Assembly (NCBI GenBank): GCA_014237365.1
Contig: JABZFQ010000286.1
Span: 1-40,935 of the forward strand
Source: Desulfobacteraceae bacterium
GTDB lineage: Bacteria; Desulfobacterota; Desulfobacteria; Desulfobacterales; ETH-SRB1
Length of the DNA stretch: 40,935 bases
Direction of reading: 5' to 3'
Each line of letters starts with the position of its first letter. Position 1 is the first letter of the stretch. Shown here piece by piece: positions 7,731 through 15,873 of this stretch. Under the pieces are notes generated by a model. The model worked only from the letters and a program-made list of their open reading frames with translations. It ran no database searches and was not told the DNA's origin. A program made the position numbers and the translations under genes.

Positions 7731-8435
7731 TTATCCAAAAAAAGTTAATAAATACATTTTGTTTGATATAAGAAACAGGCCGACAAGAATAAGAAAAATA
7801 CCTGCAAAAATATTTATATAATTTAAAATCTTAGATGCTTTTTTGATAAATTTAAGCATAAAATTAACAAATATAGACACCAAAACAAAGGGCATTGCCA
7901 ATCCCGCAGAATATGCTGCAAGAAGAATAACTCCCTGCCATACATTCTCCTGATTGCCGGCAAGAACAAGTATTGACCCTAGTAAAGGACCTACACAAGG
8001 GCTCCAGCCAGCGGCAAAAGCCATACCAATTATAAAAGGCCCCAGAAAATGCAGTGGTTTTTTAACTATGTGAATCCGTTTATCATGATAAAGACGACGG
8101 ATGCGAATTAAGCCGGTTAAATGCATCCCAAATATTATTATTAAAATACCACCCGTTATTCTTATAAAATTACTGTACTTGTATATGATATTTCCAAGCA
8201 ACGACGCCGAAGCTCCCATAAGAACAAAAACAAAAGAAAAACCTAAAACATATGATACAGTAGATAAAAAAACTTTTCTTCTAATTTCTGCATTACAGTC
8301 TGTGGTCAACTCTTCTATGGAGAAACCCGTTATAAAAGTAAAATACGATGGAATAATTGGCAGAATACAAGGAGAAAAAAAAGAAAGAAGTCCTGCAAAA
8401 AAAGCTGCCGGATATGTTATCGTCTCAACAAACAT
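7731..8435 (-). CDS. ccdA: Cytochrome c biogenesis thiol transporter CcdA
   Basis: The 234-residue membrane protein has about six helices and the two family cysteine motifs, SFFSPCILPIIP (about residues 18-29) and GWSPCVGP in the fourth helix region. CcdA passes electrons across the inner membrane to keep periplasmic thiols reduced, including the CXXCH cysteines before haem attachment. That fits the three multihaem cytochromes earlier in the window. Its length is normal for the short CcdA form without DsbD domains. Sixteen bases separate it from proC upstream on the same strand, so the two are probably co-transcribed. Confidence 0.92.
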   Translation of the reverse strand: MFVETITYPAAFFAGLLSFFSPCILPIIPSYFTFITGFSIEELTTDCNAEIRRKVFLSTVSYVLGFSFVFVLMGASASLLGNIIYKYSNFIRITGGILIIIFGMHLTGLIRIRRLYHDKRIHIVKKPLHFLGPFIIGMAFAAGWSPCVGPLLGSILVLAGNQENVWQGVILLAAYSAGLAMPFVLVSIFVNFMLKFIKKASKILNYINIFAGIFLILVGLFLISNKMYLLTFFG

Positions 8436-8451
8436 AGTTTAATCCCCTCAA

Positions 8452-9303
8452 CTACTGACTTAATTCTTTTGAGCGCCTTGCGGCTGCAGCTATAGCTTCT
8501 ATTAAATTTTGTTTAACCCTGTTTTTTTCTAAAACCTTGAAAGCCGCTTCAGTGGTTCCTCCGGGAGAAGTCACCTTCCGGCGCAAAATTCCAGGCGATT
8601 CATTGCTTTCTTCCATGAGTTTAATGGCCCCCTGTATAGTTGATAGTGTAAGCATGGCGGCTTTATCCGGCTCCAGTCCGACTTTGATACCTCCCTCTAT
8701 CATAGCTTCAGCAATATAAAAAACATATGCGGGACCAGATCCGGAAAGAGCGGTAACTGCATCCAGATCTTCTTCTTTAAATTCAACTACTTTGCCTGTG
8801 GCCTCCAAGATTATCTTTATTTTTTCAATATCTTCCGGTCTGGCATATTTGTTGGCACTCATTCCGGACATTCCTGCTAAAACCAGGGCTGGTGTGTTTG
8901 GCATTACTCTTATTATCGGCAATCTTTCTATGGACCCATTATCAAGAGAATTGTAAAGTAAATTTTCAATTTTACGCAAAGTAATTCCTGCTGCAATAGA
9001 AACAACTATTTTTCGATTTGATATCCGGTATCCTTTATGCTCTGAAATTTGTGAAAGAACCTGATATATATGTTGAGGTTTAACTGCAATAACTATAATT
9101 TCGCATTCTGAAAAAACTTTAAAATTATTTTGCATTACAGAAATACCATAAGTCTTTTTAAGAACATCAAGCCGTTTTTCACTGATATCACTGGCATCAA
9201 TCATTGACGGAGAAAAAATTCCAGTTCGAATAAGAGCTCCCACAAAAGCCTCCCCCATGTTTCCGGCACCAATAAAACCAATTTTCTTGTTAATTATCGA
9301 CAC
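8452..9303 (-). CDS. proC: Pyrroline-5-carboxylate reductase
   Basis: The enzyme makes L-proline from pyrroline-5-carboxylate with NAD(P)H. The 283-residue protein has the Rossmann dinucleotide motif GFIGAGNMG at about 9-17, the VAVKPQ block, and the ALSGSGPAYVF dimer/active-site signature. Length is normal for the family. The start is GTG with GGAGG four bases before it. In many genomes proC is next to yggT and divIVA. Here those two lie 0.9 kb away on the other strand, with five repeats in between. Confidence 0.95.
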   Translation of the reverse strand: MSIINKKIGFIGAGNMGEAFVGALIRTGIFSPSMIDASDISEKRLDVLKKTYGISVMQNNFKVFSECEIIVIAVKPQHIYQVLSQISEHKGYRISNRKIVVSIAAGITLRKIENLLYNSLDNGSIERLPIIRVMPNTPALVLAGMSGMSANKYARPEDIEKIKIILEATGKVVEFKEEDLDAVTALSGSGPAYVFYIAEAMIEGGIKVGLEPDKAAMLTLSTIQGAIKLMEESNESPGILRRKVTSPGGTTEAAFKVLEKNRVKQNLIEAIAAAARRSKELSQ

Positions 9304-9324
9304 ACTGCCTCCTTAAATTTTAAA

Positions 9325-9413
9325 GACCGTTCACAGTTAACAGTTCAAGGGTTCAAGGTTTAGCAAGCAATGAAAGTGTTCAAGGCAACCATCCGCGAAC
9401 CGTGAACCGTTAC
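9325..9413. repeat. Heptad foldback element
   Basis: Units of the GTTCAAG/GTTCACG type (9325-9360) are answered by GAACCGTGAACCGTTAC (9397-9413), giving a hairpin with a short core (GCAATGAA...GGCAACCA). The same core recurs at 18700-18725. A GGAACG element begins at the next base. Confidence 0.65.
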
Positions 9414-9599
9414 TTAGGAACGTGGACGAAATAACTTCACCAACTATGCATCACAGCTTCAGGCCGCCTTTGTCCGATCTCAGATCACAAAAATATTGAA
9501 ATAGCTCGCTATTCCTTCAATTTTTGTGATCTGAGATCGAACAAATTCGACCCAAATCTGTGCGCCTACTTGGGGAAGTTAATTCGTCCACGTTCCTTA
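9414..9599 (-). mobile_element. GGAACG foldback element, complete
   Basis: A 186-bp complete copy from TTAGGAACGTGGACGAA to CGTTCCTTA, with centre variant AATAGCTCGCTATT. It abuts the heptad foldback exactly. The gap 9304-10176 holds no gene, only this and four other repeat elements. Confidence 0.93.
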
Positions 9600-9774
9600 T
9601 TTTTTGATATTGTCTATAGTAATCTACTTCACTTATACTTTTCTACGACCGCACCTTTGATGTGTCAATGATTTTGCTTGAAATTTCTTGACTTAATCTT
9701 TAAGAATATATTTGATTTTTTATATATTTTCTTGATATAAATCTGATAAACTTGTCAAAAGTCGAAAATTGGGA

Positions 9775-9836
9775 GAAATTAAAATAGAAATTGGGAAAAA
9801 CAGTAAAAAGCATGAAGGCCAAATTTCTAATTTCAA
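9775..9836 (-). repeat. GAAATTAGAAAATAG hairpin repeat, degenerate copy
   Basis: AGAAATTAAAATAGAAATTGGG and CCAAATTTCTAATTTCAA flank the spacer CAGTAAAAAGCATGAAGG. The spacer is the reverse complement of that in the perfect copy at 34084-34171, so the two are related in opposite orientations. Confidence 0.7.
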
Positions 9837-9864
9837 TATTCCATGAACGCTTACATTAATAATT

Positions 9865-9965
9865 ATCAGAAATTTACAAACTCATTTTTACGTGACATTA
9901 ACTGGCTGTGCGTGAGCGGATAATCTTTAAAAAGCTAAAGTGTTACGAGTTTGTAAATTTCTGAT
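9865..9965. repeat. 101-bp element with perfect 19-bp inverted ends
   Basis: ATCAGAAATTTACAAACTC (9865-9883) is exactly mirrored by GAGTTTGTAAATTTCTGAT (9947-9965). The 63-bp interior has no coding potential. A GGAACG element begins at its last base. Confidence 0.75.
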
Positions 9966-10151
9966 TAGGAACATGGACGAATTAACTTCCCCAAACAGGC
10001 GCACAGATTTGGGTCGAATTTGTTTGATATCAGATCACAAAAGTTGAAGGAATAGCTTACCTATTTCAATATTTTTGTGATTTGAGATCGGACAAAGGCG
10101 GCCTGAAGCTGTGATACATAGTTGGTGAAGTTATTTCGTCCACGTTCCTTA
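9965..10151 (+). mobile_element. GGAACG foldback element, complete
   Basis: A 187-bp complete copy with ends TTAGGAACATGGACGAA and TTCGTCCACGTTCCTTA. It ends 25 bp before the yggT start, so yggT's promoter must lie within or before it. Confidence 0.93.
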
Positions 10152-10176
10152 TAGTAAATGAAAGGCTCCTGCATTT

Positions 10177-10476
10177 ATGTATATAATTGGATATCTGTTA
10201 ATGGCAATCGCAAAGGTTTTTGACCTTGTTTTACTTCTATTCATGTGGATTGTTATAGCAAGAGCAGTGCTGTCCTGGGTCAATCCGGATCCTTTCAATC
10301 CTATTGTTCGTTTTATCCATAATGTTACAGAGCCTGCTTTATATCGCGTTCGCGCATTCATACCCGTTAGTTTCGGAGGTATTGATTTCTCTCCAATTAT
10401 TGTCTTGCTCGGAGTGATCTTCTTGCGAACCTTTGTTATAAGCAGCTTAATAAGACTGTCTGCTAATTTATTATAA
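10177..10476 (+). CDS. YggT family membrane protein
   Basis: The 99-residue protein has two hydrophobic regions (about 8-32 and 68-88) around a conserved loop (ARAVLSWVNPDPFNPIVRFI, then TEPAL). This is the YggT family pattern of a small inner-membrane protein, linked to cell division and membrane homeostasis by its constant neighbours. Here it precedes divIVA, a classic arrangement. The length is usual for the one-repeat form. A weak GAAAGG precedes the ATG. Confidence 0.9.
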   Translation: MYIIGYLLMAIAKVFDLVLLLFMWIVIARAVLSWVNPDPFNPIVRFIHNVTEPALYRVRAFIPVSFGGIDFSPIIVLLGVIFLRTFVISSLIRLSANLL

Positions 10477-10479
10477 TAT

Positions 10480-10791
10480 GAGACCTTTGAAAAATGTTCA
10501 ATTTTGTTCAAGTTCAACCTAAGTTGAGTGATTTTTTACGAAGATATGTGCTGAGATCTTGATGCATAAGGATTTGCAAAAACCGCAGGCATACCCGTGG
10601 ATATGTCGAGGATTTTTGCGAAGCCTTTATGCACAAGAGATCGGCGCAGATCAAGTAAAAAACCGCTCAATTTAAGTCAAGGAAGGCGAAAATTTTAAAT
10701 GCGGGAATACAGCTTATCAGCTCAGCAGCTTAACAGCTAACATAGCCTGACGCTGAAATTGGGCAAAAGGGGGGTGTTTTGCAAAGGTCTC
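10480..10791. repeat. 312-bp foldback element with GAGACCTTTG ends
   Basis: GAGACCTTTG (10480-10489) is mirrored by CAAAGGTCTC (10782-10791). Inside, 10510-10595 and 10600-10676 form a second long imperfect palindrome (AAGTTGAG against CTCAATTTAAG, GATGCATAAG against CTTTATGC). A tandem CAGCT 8-bp repeat runs at 10710-10741. No open frame fits a transposase. The element fills the whole yggT-divIVA gap. Confidence 0.7.
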
Positions 10792-10808
10792 AATATAGGT
10801 GGGATATA

Positions 10809-11321
10809 ATGAAAACTACATCACTTGATATTCAACAACAACAGTTCAAGGTTAAATTTAGAGGATTTGATATCCGTGAGGTAGATAGATTCCTTGAACA
10901 AATTGCCGATTCTTTTGCTTCATTGCAGCAGAAAAATGAGAAGCTGCATGAGGAAATTAGAAGGCTAAAGCTTGAAAGCCAGGGGTATAAGGAACGCGAA
11001 GAAACCTTTAAGCGCGTTATGCTTAATTCTCAGAAAGTTCTTGAGCAGATGAAGCAAAATGCTCAAAAATCAGCTGAATTAGTCATAGCTGACTCAGAAG
11101 TCAGAGCGGAAAAAATACTCAACAGAGCACATAGCAGACTGGCGCAGTTGCATGAAGATATAGCTGAACTTAAAAGACAGCGCATGCAAATCGAAGTTCA
11201 AATCCGTTCTGTAATAGAGGCTCATTCAAAACTTCTTGAAATAGGCAAAGAGAGCATGGAAACATCGGATGAAGAAGACTCTAAGTTGAAATTACTAAAA
11301 AAACGTAATTCTTTTTCATAA
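10809..11321 (+). CDS. DivIVA domain protein
   Basis: The 170-residue protein opens with the DivIVA membrane-binding module (TSLDIQQQQFKVKFRGFDIREVDRF, split here only by reading; key residues F14, R19, G20, Y/F21, D22), then a long coiled coil to about residue 150. Such proteins sense curved membrane and recruit division or polar-growth factors. In this phylum they are also seen near pilus or polarity genes, as here with pilT. I chose the ATG at 10809 because AGGTGGG lies just before it. An upstream in-frame start would read through the end of the repeat element. Confidence 0.85.
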   Translation: MKTTSLDIQQQQFKVKFRGFDIREVDRFLEQIADSFASLQQKNEKLHEEIRRLKLESQGYKEREETFKRVMLNSQKVLEQMKQNAQKSAELVIADSEVRAEKILNRAHSRLAQLHEDIAELKRQRMQIEVQIRSVIEAHSKLLEIGKESMETSDEEDSKLKLLKKRNSFS

Positions 11322-11334
11322 ACTGGAATAGCAA

Positions 11335-12417
11335 ATGGCAAAAATAGACGCATTTTTCAAGTTGATGCATGATCAGGGCGCTTCAGATCTTCATCTTGTT
11401 GCAGGACAACCGCCAGCTCTCAGGATAAGGGGTGATATAGAAAGGGTCAAATATAAGGTACTGAATACTGATGAGCTGAAAAGTATGCTCTATGAGATTG
11501 CGCCCGAAGACAAGGTCAAGATATTTGAAGAGACTGGAGATGTTGACTTTGGCTATGAAATACCTGGCCTTGCCAGATACAGGGCAAATTTCTTTATGCA
11601 AAAAAATGGCGCTGCTGCAGTTTTCAGGGAAATTCCAGCTACAATATTAACCGCTGAACAACTGGGCATTCCTCCTGTAATACCCAAGCTGGCATTACTT
11701 CCAAGAGGTCTCGTCGTAGTAACAGGCCCTACAGGTAGCGGCAAATCGACCACATTGGCAGCCATCATTGATGTAGCAAACCATAGCCGTAAGGATCATA
11801 TCATTACTGTCGAAGATCCAGTCGAATTTGTTCATGAAAGCAAGTCTTGTATTGTAAACCACCGTGAGGTCGGTCTTCATACCAGGTCATTTAGCGCAGC
11901 CCTGCGCGGCGCTCTACGTGAGGATCCGGATATTATTCTGGTTGGCGAAATGAGGGACCTTGAAACTATATCACTTGCCATAGAAGCCGCATCTACAGGA
12001 CATCTTGTTTTCGGCACATTACATACTTCCAGCGCTGCTAAAACAGTTGATCGTATTATTGAGGTCTTTCCTGCAAGCGAACAGTCACAGATACGTTCCA
12101 CGCTTTCTGACGGACTTAGAGCTATCATAGCACAGGTACTGTTCAAGAGAATTGACAAAAAGGGGCGTTGTGCCGCTCTTGAAATATTGATCGCAACTCC
12201 TGCGGTCAGAAATCTGATAAGAGAAGCAAAAACCTATCAAATTGCTTCAATGATTCAGACAGGAAAGAAATTCGGCATGAAGCTTTTAGATGACGCTATA
12301 ATGGAAATGTGTAACAAAAAGATGATAAGTTCTGAAGAAGCTTACTCCAAAGCTAATGATAAGTCAAAATTCAGGTCTCTATTGAAAATTCCGCCTGCAG
12401 ACTTCACCGAAGCATAA
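11335..12417 (+). CDS. pilT: Type IV pilus retraction ATPase PilT
   Basis: The 360-residue hexameric ATPase powers pilus retraction from the cytoplasmic face. It shows an N-terminal PAS-like domain (SDLHL...G.PP.LR.RG), Walker A GPTGSGKST (about 130-138), the Asp box and Walker B DPDIILVGEMRD, and the His box GHLVFGTLHT. PilT's AIRNLIREAK motif is present as AVRNLIREAK. Length is typical. It follows divIVA by 13 bp and is followed, beyond a repeat element, by a second PilT-family gene. This pairing resembles pilT-pilU. Confidence 0.95.
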   Translation: MAKIDAFFKLMHDQGASDLHLVAGQPPALRIRGDIERVKYKVLNTDELKSMLYEIAPEDKVKIFEETGDVDFGYEIPGLARYRANFFMQKNGAAAVFREIPATILTAEQLGIPPVIPKLALLPRGLVVVTGPTGSGKSTTLAAIIDVANHSRKDHIITVEDPVEFVHESKSCIVNHREVGLHTRSFSAALRGALREDPDIILVGEMRDLETISLAIEAASTGHLVFGTLHTSSAAKTVDRIIEVFPASEQSQIRSTLSDGLRAIIAQVLFKRIDKKGRCAALEILIATPAVRNLIREAKTYQIASMIQTGKKFGMKLLDDAIMEMCNKKMISSEEAYSKANDKSKFRSLLKIPPADFTEA

Positions 12418-12423
12418 TTGTAG

Positions 12424-12458
12424 CCGTTCACGGTTCACGGTTCACGGTTAACGGTTGA
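12424..12458. repeat. Heptad tandem repeat (GTTCACG units)
   Basis: CGTTCACGGTTCACGGTTCA continues as CGGTTAACGGTTGA directly after the pilT stop. Only one arm is clear. The later AATTGTGAATCG at 12512-12523 is a possible eroded counterpart, immediately before a GGAACG element. Confidence 0.7.
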
Positions 12459-12522
12459 TTGAAACATAAAAGTAAGAGGTTCTATAATCATTAAAAAACT
12501 CATTTAAAAAAATTGTGAATCG

Positions 12523-12709
12523 TAAGGAACGTGGACGAATTAACTTCCCCCACTATGCATCACAGCTTCAGGCCGTTAAAGTCCGATCTCAAATCCCAAA
12601 AATATCAAAATAGGTAAGCTATTCCATCAACTTTTGTGATCTGAGATCAAACAAATTCGACCCAAATCTATGCGCCTGCTTGGGGAAGTTAATTCGTCCA
12701 CGTTCCTTA
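12523..12709 (-). mobile_element. GGAACG foldback element, complete
   Basis: A 187-bp complete copy between two co-directional PilT-family genes. It ends 12 bp before the AGGATAGG ribosome site of the second gene. In an operon transcript it would form a hairpin between the two coding regions. Confidence 0.93.
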
Positions 12710-12735
12710 CGTATAATCTCAGGATAGGTTATTTC

Positions 12736-13965
12736 ATGAAAAAACAGGAAATTGACCATATACTTACCAAGATGCTTGATGCATTCGGCAATGTCTCAGA
12801 TCTTAACATCACTGTCGGCAAATCGTTTCAGGTAGAGAATTCGGGCGAGCTTACCATGGTAGAAATGGATCCTCCTTTTCATGAACTCACACCGTTTCAG
12901 ACTGAAATTTTCGCTCTTAATCTGATCAACCAGGACAGACGTCTTACAGATATCCTCCTGAGAGAAGGATCGTGCGATCTGTCTTATGGACTTCCAGGCA
13001 AAGCACGTTTCAGGGTAAATATCTTTTCCCAGCAAAGCAACTACTCCATTGTCCTCCGAAAACTCGAAACCAAAATTCCAACCTGCAAGGAATTGGCACT
13101 TCCCGAGGCATTCTACAAGCTGGCCCAGGAAAAAAACGGGATTATTCTGGTGACAGGTTCCACAGGAAGCGGAAAATCTACTTCTCTGGCTGCAGTACTT
13201 AATGAAATTAACAAAAACAAATCAGTCCACATACTAACGCTCGAAGACCCTGTGGAATTTCAGCATCCGCACAAAAAGGCTACTTTCAACCAGAGGGAGA
13301 TGGGAACTGATTTCGACAGTTTTGCCAGCGGTTTAAGGGCAGCTCTCCGCCAGGCCCCAAAGGTAATACTGGTCGGCGAGATGCGTGATAGAGAAACTGT
13401 TGAGATTGGTCTCAGCGCAGCCGAGACAGGCCATCTGGTAGTAAGCACTCTCCATACAGTAGACGCTGGGCAGACTATTAACCGTTTTCTAGGTATGTTC
13501 AATACTGAGGAAGAAAAGCAGATTCGCATCCGGCTTGCCGATACGGTCCGCTGGATCGTGTGCCAAAGACTTCTTCCCAAAGTAGGCGGCGGTCGCGTGG
13601 CTGCTTTTGAGATCATGGGTTCCAACCTCCGAACTAAAGATACGATTTTGCACGGAGAATCCGAGGGAAAAACGTTTTACGAAATCATACAGGCAGGAAA
13701 AGCCTTTGGTATGATCACTTTTGATGATTACATCGTAAATCTGTATGAAAAGGGCAGCATTACCGAAGAGACAGCCTTGGCTTATGCTTCCCGTAAGGGT
13801 ATAGTAGGCCGTGGAATCGACTCGGTAAAAAGCGCACGCGGAGAGGCTACTACCGATATTGAGGAACTGGAAGTGGACATTGATTATAGAAAAACCGTAA
13901 AAGTTACCGATGGAACGACACGGTGGGCAAAACAAGGCAATAAAAAAGATAACAAATCAGAATAA
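12736..13965 (+). CDS. PilT/PilU-family ATPase with C-terminal extension
   Basis: The 409-residue protein has Walker A GSTGSGKST (about 141-149), Walker B APKVILVGEMRD, and His box GHLVVSTLHT, all intact. It differs from the upstream PilT in lacking the AIRNLIREAK motif and in having an acidic then basic tail of about 50 residues (DIEELEVDIDYRK...KQGNKKDNKSE). PilU-type proteins assist PilT retraction and lack that motif, so a PilU-like role is likely. The ATG at 12736 is chosen because AGGATAGG lies seven bases upstream. A longer frame begins inside the repeat. Confidence 0.9.
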   Translation: MKKQEIDHILTKMLDAFGNVSDLNITVGKSFQVENSGELTMVEMDPPFHELTPFQTEIFALNLINQDRRLTDILLREGSCDLSYGLPGKARFRVNIFSQQSNYSIVLRKLETKIPTCKELALPEAFYKLAQEKNGIILVTGSTGSGKSTSLAAVLNEINKNKSVHILTLEDPVEFQHPHKKATFNQREMGTDFDSFASGLRAALRQAPKVILVGEMRDRETVEIGLSAAETGHLVVSTLHTVDAGQTINRFLGMFNTEEEKQIRIRLADTVRWIVCQRLLPKVGGGRVAAFEIMGSNLRTKDTILHGESEGKTFYEIIQAGKAFGMITFDDYIVNLYEKGSITEETALAYASRKGIVGRGIDSVKSARGEATTDIEELEVDIDYRKTVKVTDGTTRWAKQGNKKDNKSE

Positions 13966-13993
13966 GGGCTCGTTCAAAAGCCAAATTGATCAA

Positions 13994-14179
13994 TTAGGAA
14001 CGTGGACGAATTAACTTCCCCAAGTAGGCGCATAGATTTGGGTCGAATTTGTTTGATCTCAGATCACAAAAGTTGAAGGAATAGCGAGCTATTTCAATAT
14101 TTTTGTGATTTGAGATCGGACAAAGGTGGCCTGAAGCTGTGATGCATAGTTGGGGAAGTTATTTCGTCCACGTTCCTTA
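13994..14179 (+). mobile_element. GGAACG foldback element, complete
   Basis: A 186-bp complete copy with centre variant AATAGCGAGCTATT. It begins 29 bp after the PilU-like stop. Confidence 0.93.
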
Positions 14180-14199
14180 GGAACGTGGACGAATTAACT
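14177..14199 (-). mobile_element. GGAACG element, second end abutting the first
   Basis: TTAGGAACGTGGACGAATTAACT follows immediately on the previous copy and shares its terminal TTA, after which similarity stops. It is the stub of a second element placed tip-to-tip with the first. The strand is arbitrary. Confidence 0.75.
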
Positions 14200-14221
14200 C
14201 GCTTTAGGGTGTAACTATTGA

Positions 14222-14263
14222 TAATTCAGTATAATTATGTGAAAATCCGTGGTGAACTATTAC
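14222..14263 (+). repeat. Repeat shared with 7685-7727
   Basis: TAATTCAGTATAATTATGTG and AAAATCCGTGG, followed by TGAACTATTAC, match 7685-7727 closely. It ends 26 bp before the next start codon. Confidence 0.65.
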
Positions 14264-14289
14264 AAAAAACCAAATAACAGGCAAAAATT

Positions 14290-14982
14290 ATGGAAGTTAT
14301 ATGCAAACAGTGTCAGAGCAAATTCAAAATTCCGAATGAAAAGATCCCAAAAGGAAAAATTTTTTCGCTTACCTGCCCAAAGTGCAATAATAAAATTTCC
14401 ATAGACACCCGGCCAGTTGCTTCTCCATCACCCGAAAAGACCCCTGCCGTATCCGCAAAACCAAAACCTGGCCGGGAAAAGACAATATTCGACGAGGTAG
14501 TTTCCGGCACTTATAACGCTTCCGAAAAGCCTTTTGATTTTGTGGAAGAGGGTGTAAAAACAGCACTTTTGTGCGAATCTGACCCAGACATCAGAGCTAA
14601 GATCAGAATGGCTTTGGAAAAAATTAAATATAATACCATAGAACCAAAGTCGGCCGTTGAGGCTCTCAAGCAGATGCGCTTTCATGTTTTTGATCTGGTG
14701 ATGCTAAACGAATTGTTCGACACTCAGGATCCTGATAAGAATGATGTCCTTAAATACATGGCTCAACTTGCTATGGACACGAGGCGCAATATCTTTTTGG
14801 CCCTTGTCACCAACCGCTTTCGCACCATGGACAGCATGATGGCCTTCAACAAAAGTGTCAATATCATTGTCAACGTAAATAATGTTGATGAAATGCAAAA
14901 AATCCTCAAGAGTGGTGTAGCCGATAATACTGAATTTTATTACGTATTTAAGGAGTTGATAGCCAAAACCGGCAATGTCTGA
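14290..14982 (+). CDS. Zinc-ribbon plus degenerate receiver-domain protein
   Basis: The 230-residue protein begins with a zinc ribbon of the MJ0042/zinc_ribbon_5 type (Cys5, Cys8, Cys29, Cys32), then a Pro/Lys-rich linker (about 41-65), then a receiver-like domain from about residue 88. The receiver's phosphorylated Asp is replaced: FDLVMLN ends in Asn140 where Asp is expected, and the acidic pair reads Cys95-Glu96. It is therefore probably a pseudo-receiver that does not take phosphate. The position after two PilT-family genes suggests a role in pilus control, by context only. No obvious Shine-Dalgarno is seen. Confidence 0.78.
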   Translation: MEVICKQCQSKFKIPNEKIPKGKIFSLTCPKCNNKISIDTRPVASPSPEKTPAVSAKPKPGREKTIFDEVVSGTYNASEKPFDFVEEGVKTALLCESDPDIRAKIRMALEKIKYNTIEPKSAVEALKQMRFHVFDLVMLNELFDTQDPDKNDVLKYMAQLAMDTRRNIFLALVTNRFRTMDSMMAFNKSVNIIVNVNNVDEMQKILKSGVADNTEFYYVFKELIAKTGNV

Positions 14983-15008
14983 TCTTGTTTTTTATACCGG
15001 CAGTGAAA

Positions 15009-15791
15009 TTATTTGTCTGAAAGTCTATAGCACTTTTCGTATATAATGCGCAGCCCTTCAATGGTCAGTGAGGGCTCAACCTCTTCTATGCTGTCACAAA
15101 CATCAGACATAAGATCTGATACCCCCCCTGTAGCAACCACCTTGGGAGCAGTGCCCATTTCACTCTTCATCCTCCTTACTATTCCATCCACAAGACCAGC
15201 ATATCCATAAATAATACCAGCTTTTATGCTGCTTGCCGTATCTTTACCTATAACTTTTCCAGGGTGAGAAAATATTTCAACTCTTGGAAGTTTGGATGCC
15301 TTTAAAAACAAAGCTTCAGCAGAAATCATGATTCCAGGGCATATTGCTCCCCCAAGATATCCACCATCTTCTGAAACTGCATCAAAGGTTGTTGCTGTAC
15401 CAAAATCAACTACAATCAGACTGGTTTTATACTTTTCAAATGCAGCAATTGAGTTGGCAATTCTGTCTGCCCCCACCTCCTCAGGATTATTGTAAAGTAT
15501 CGGCATTATATTAACAGACTTGGCATCTACCCATAATGGATACCGCGCCAAGTATTTACGGCAAAAAGAATCAAGAACTCTTACCAGGGGCGGAACAACG
15601 CAGGAAATGACAATGCTGCTGATATATTTAGATTGTATATCACTTCCTGTGAAAAGATTGGCTGCGATAACATTGAATTCATCTTCCGTTATTGTTTTTA
15701 CAGTTCTTATTCTCCAGTCTTTTACCAGTTCATTGCCATTGTAAATACCAATTACGGTGTTTGTATTTCCAACATCTATAACAAGAAGCAT
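15009..15791 (-). CDS. coaX: Type III pantothenate kinase
   Basis: CoaX phosphorylates pantothenate in the first step of coenzyme A synthesis. The 260-residue protein has the ASKHA-fold motifs DVGNTNT at 6-12, GADRIANS and VVDFGTATTFD, at normal length. I start it at the ATG at 15791. A GTG three codons upstream (15800) is possible, and neither has a strong ribosome site. It lies downstream of folP on the minus strand, separated by a repeat scrap. It faces the zinc-ribbon gene tail to tail. Confidence 0.95.
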   Translation of the reverse strand: MLLVIDVGNTNTVIGIYNGNELVKDWRIRTVKTITEDEFNVIAANLFTGSDIQSKYISSIVISCVVPPLVRVLDSFCRKYLARYPLWVDAKSVNIMPILYNNPEEVGADRIANSIAAFEKYKTSLIVVDFGTATTFDAVSEDGGYLGGAICPGIMISAEALFLKASKLPRVEIFSHPGKVIGKDTASSIKAGIIYGYAGLVDGIVRRMKSEMGTAPKVVATGGVSDLMSDVCDSIEEVEPSLTIEGLRIIYEKCYRLSDK

Positions 15792-15852
15792 TATAACCAC
15801 ATAGGTTGTTTACAGTTCACGGTTTTTTTATTGAATTATGCAAGCCTAAAGC

Positions 15853-15873
15853 TAAGGAACGTGAACGATTACG
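15853..15873 (-). mobile_element. GGAACG element, eroded terminal fragment
   Basis: TAAGGAACGTGAACGATTACG resembles the element's end with one substitution and a one-base loss. It overlaps the stop codon of folP (15869-15871). Confidence 0.6.

Noticed and set aside
10149-10517. Antisense open frame over yggT
   Set aside because: It is a shadow of yggT, which has clear membrane helices and family motifs.
12670-12735. Extended PilU-like start
   Set aside because: It lies in the element, and the ATG at 12736 has AGGATAGG at good spacing.
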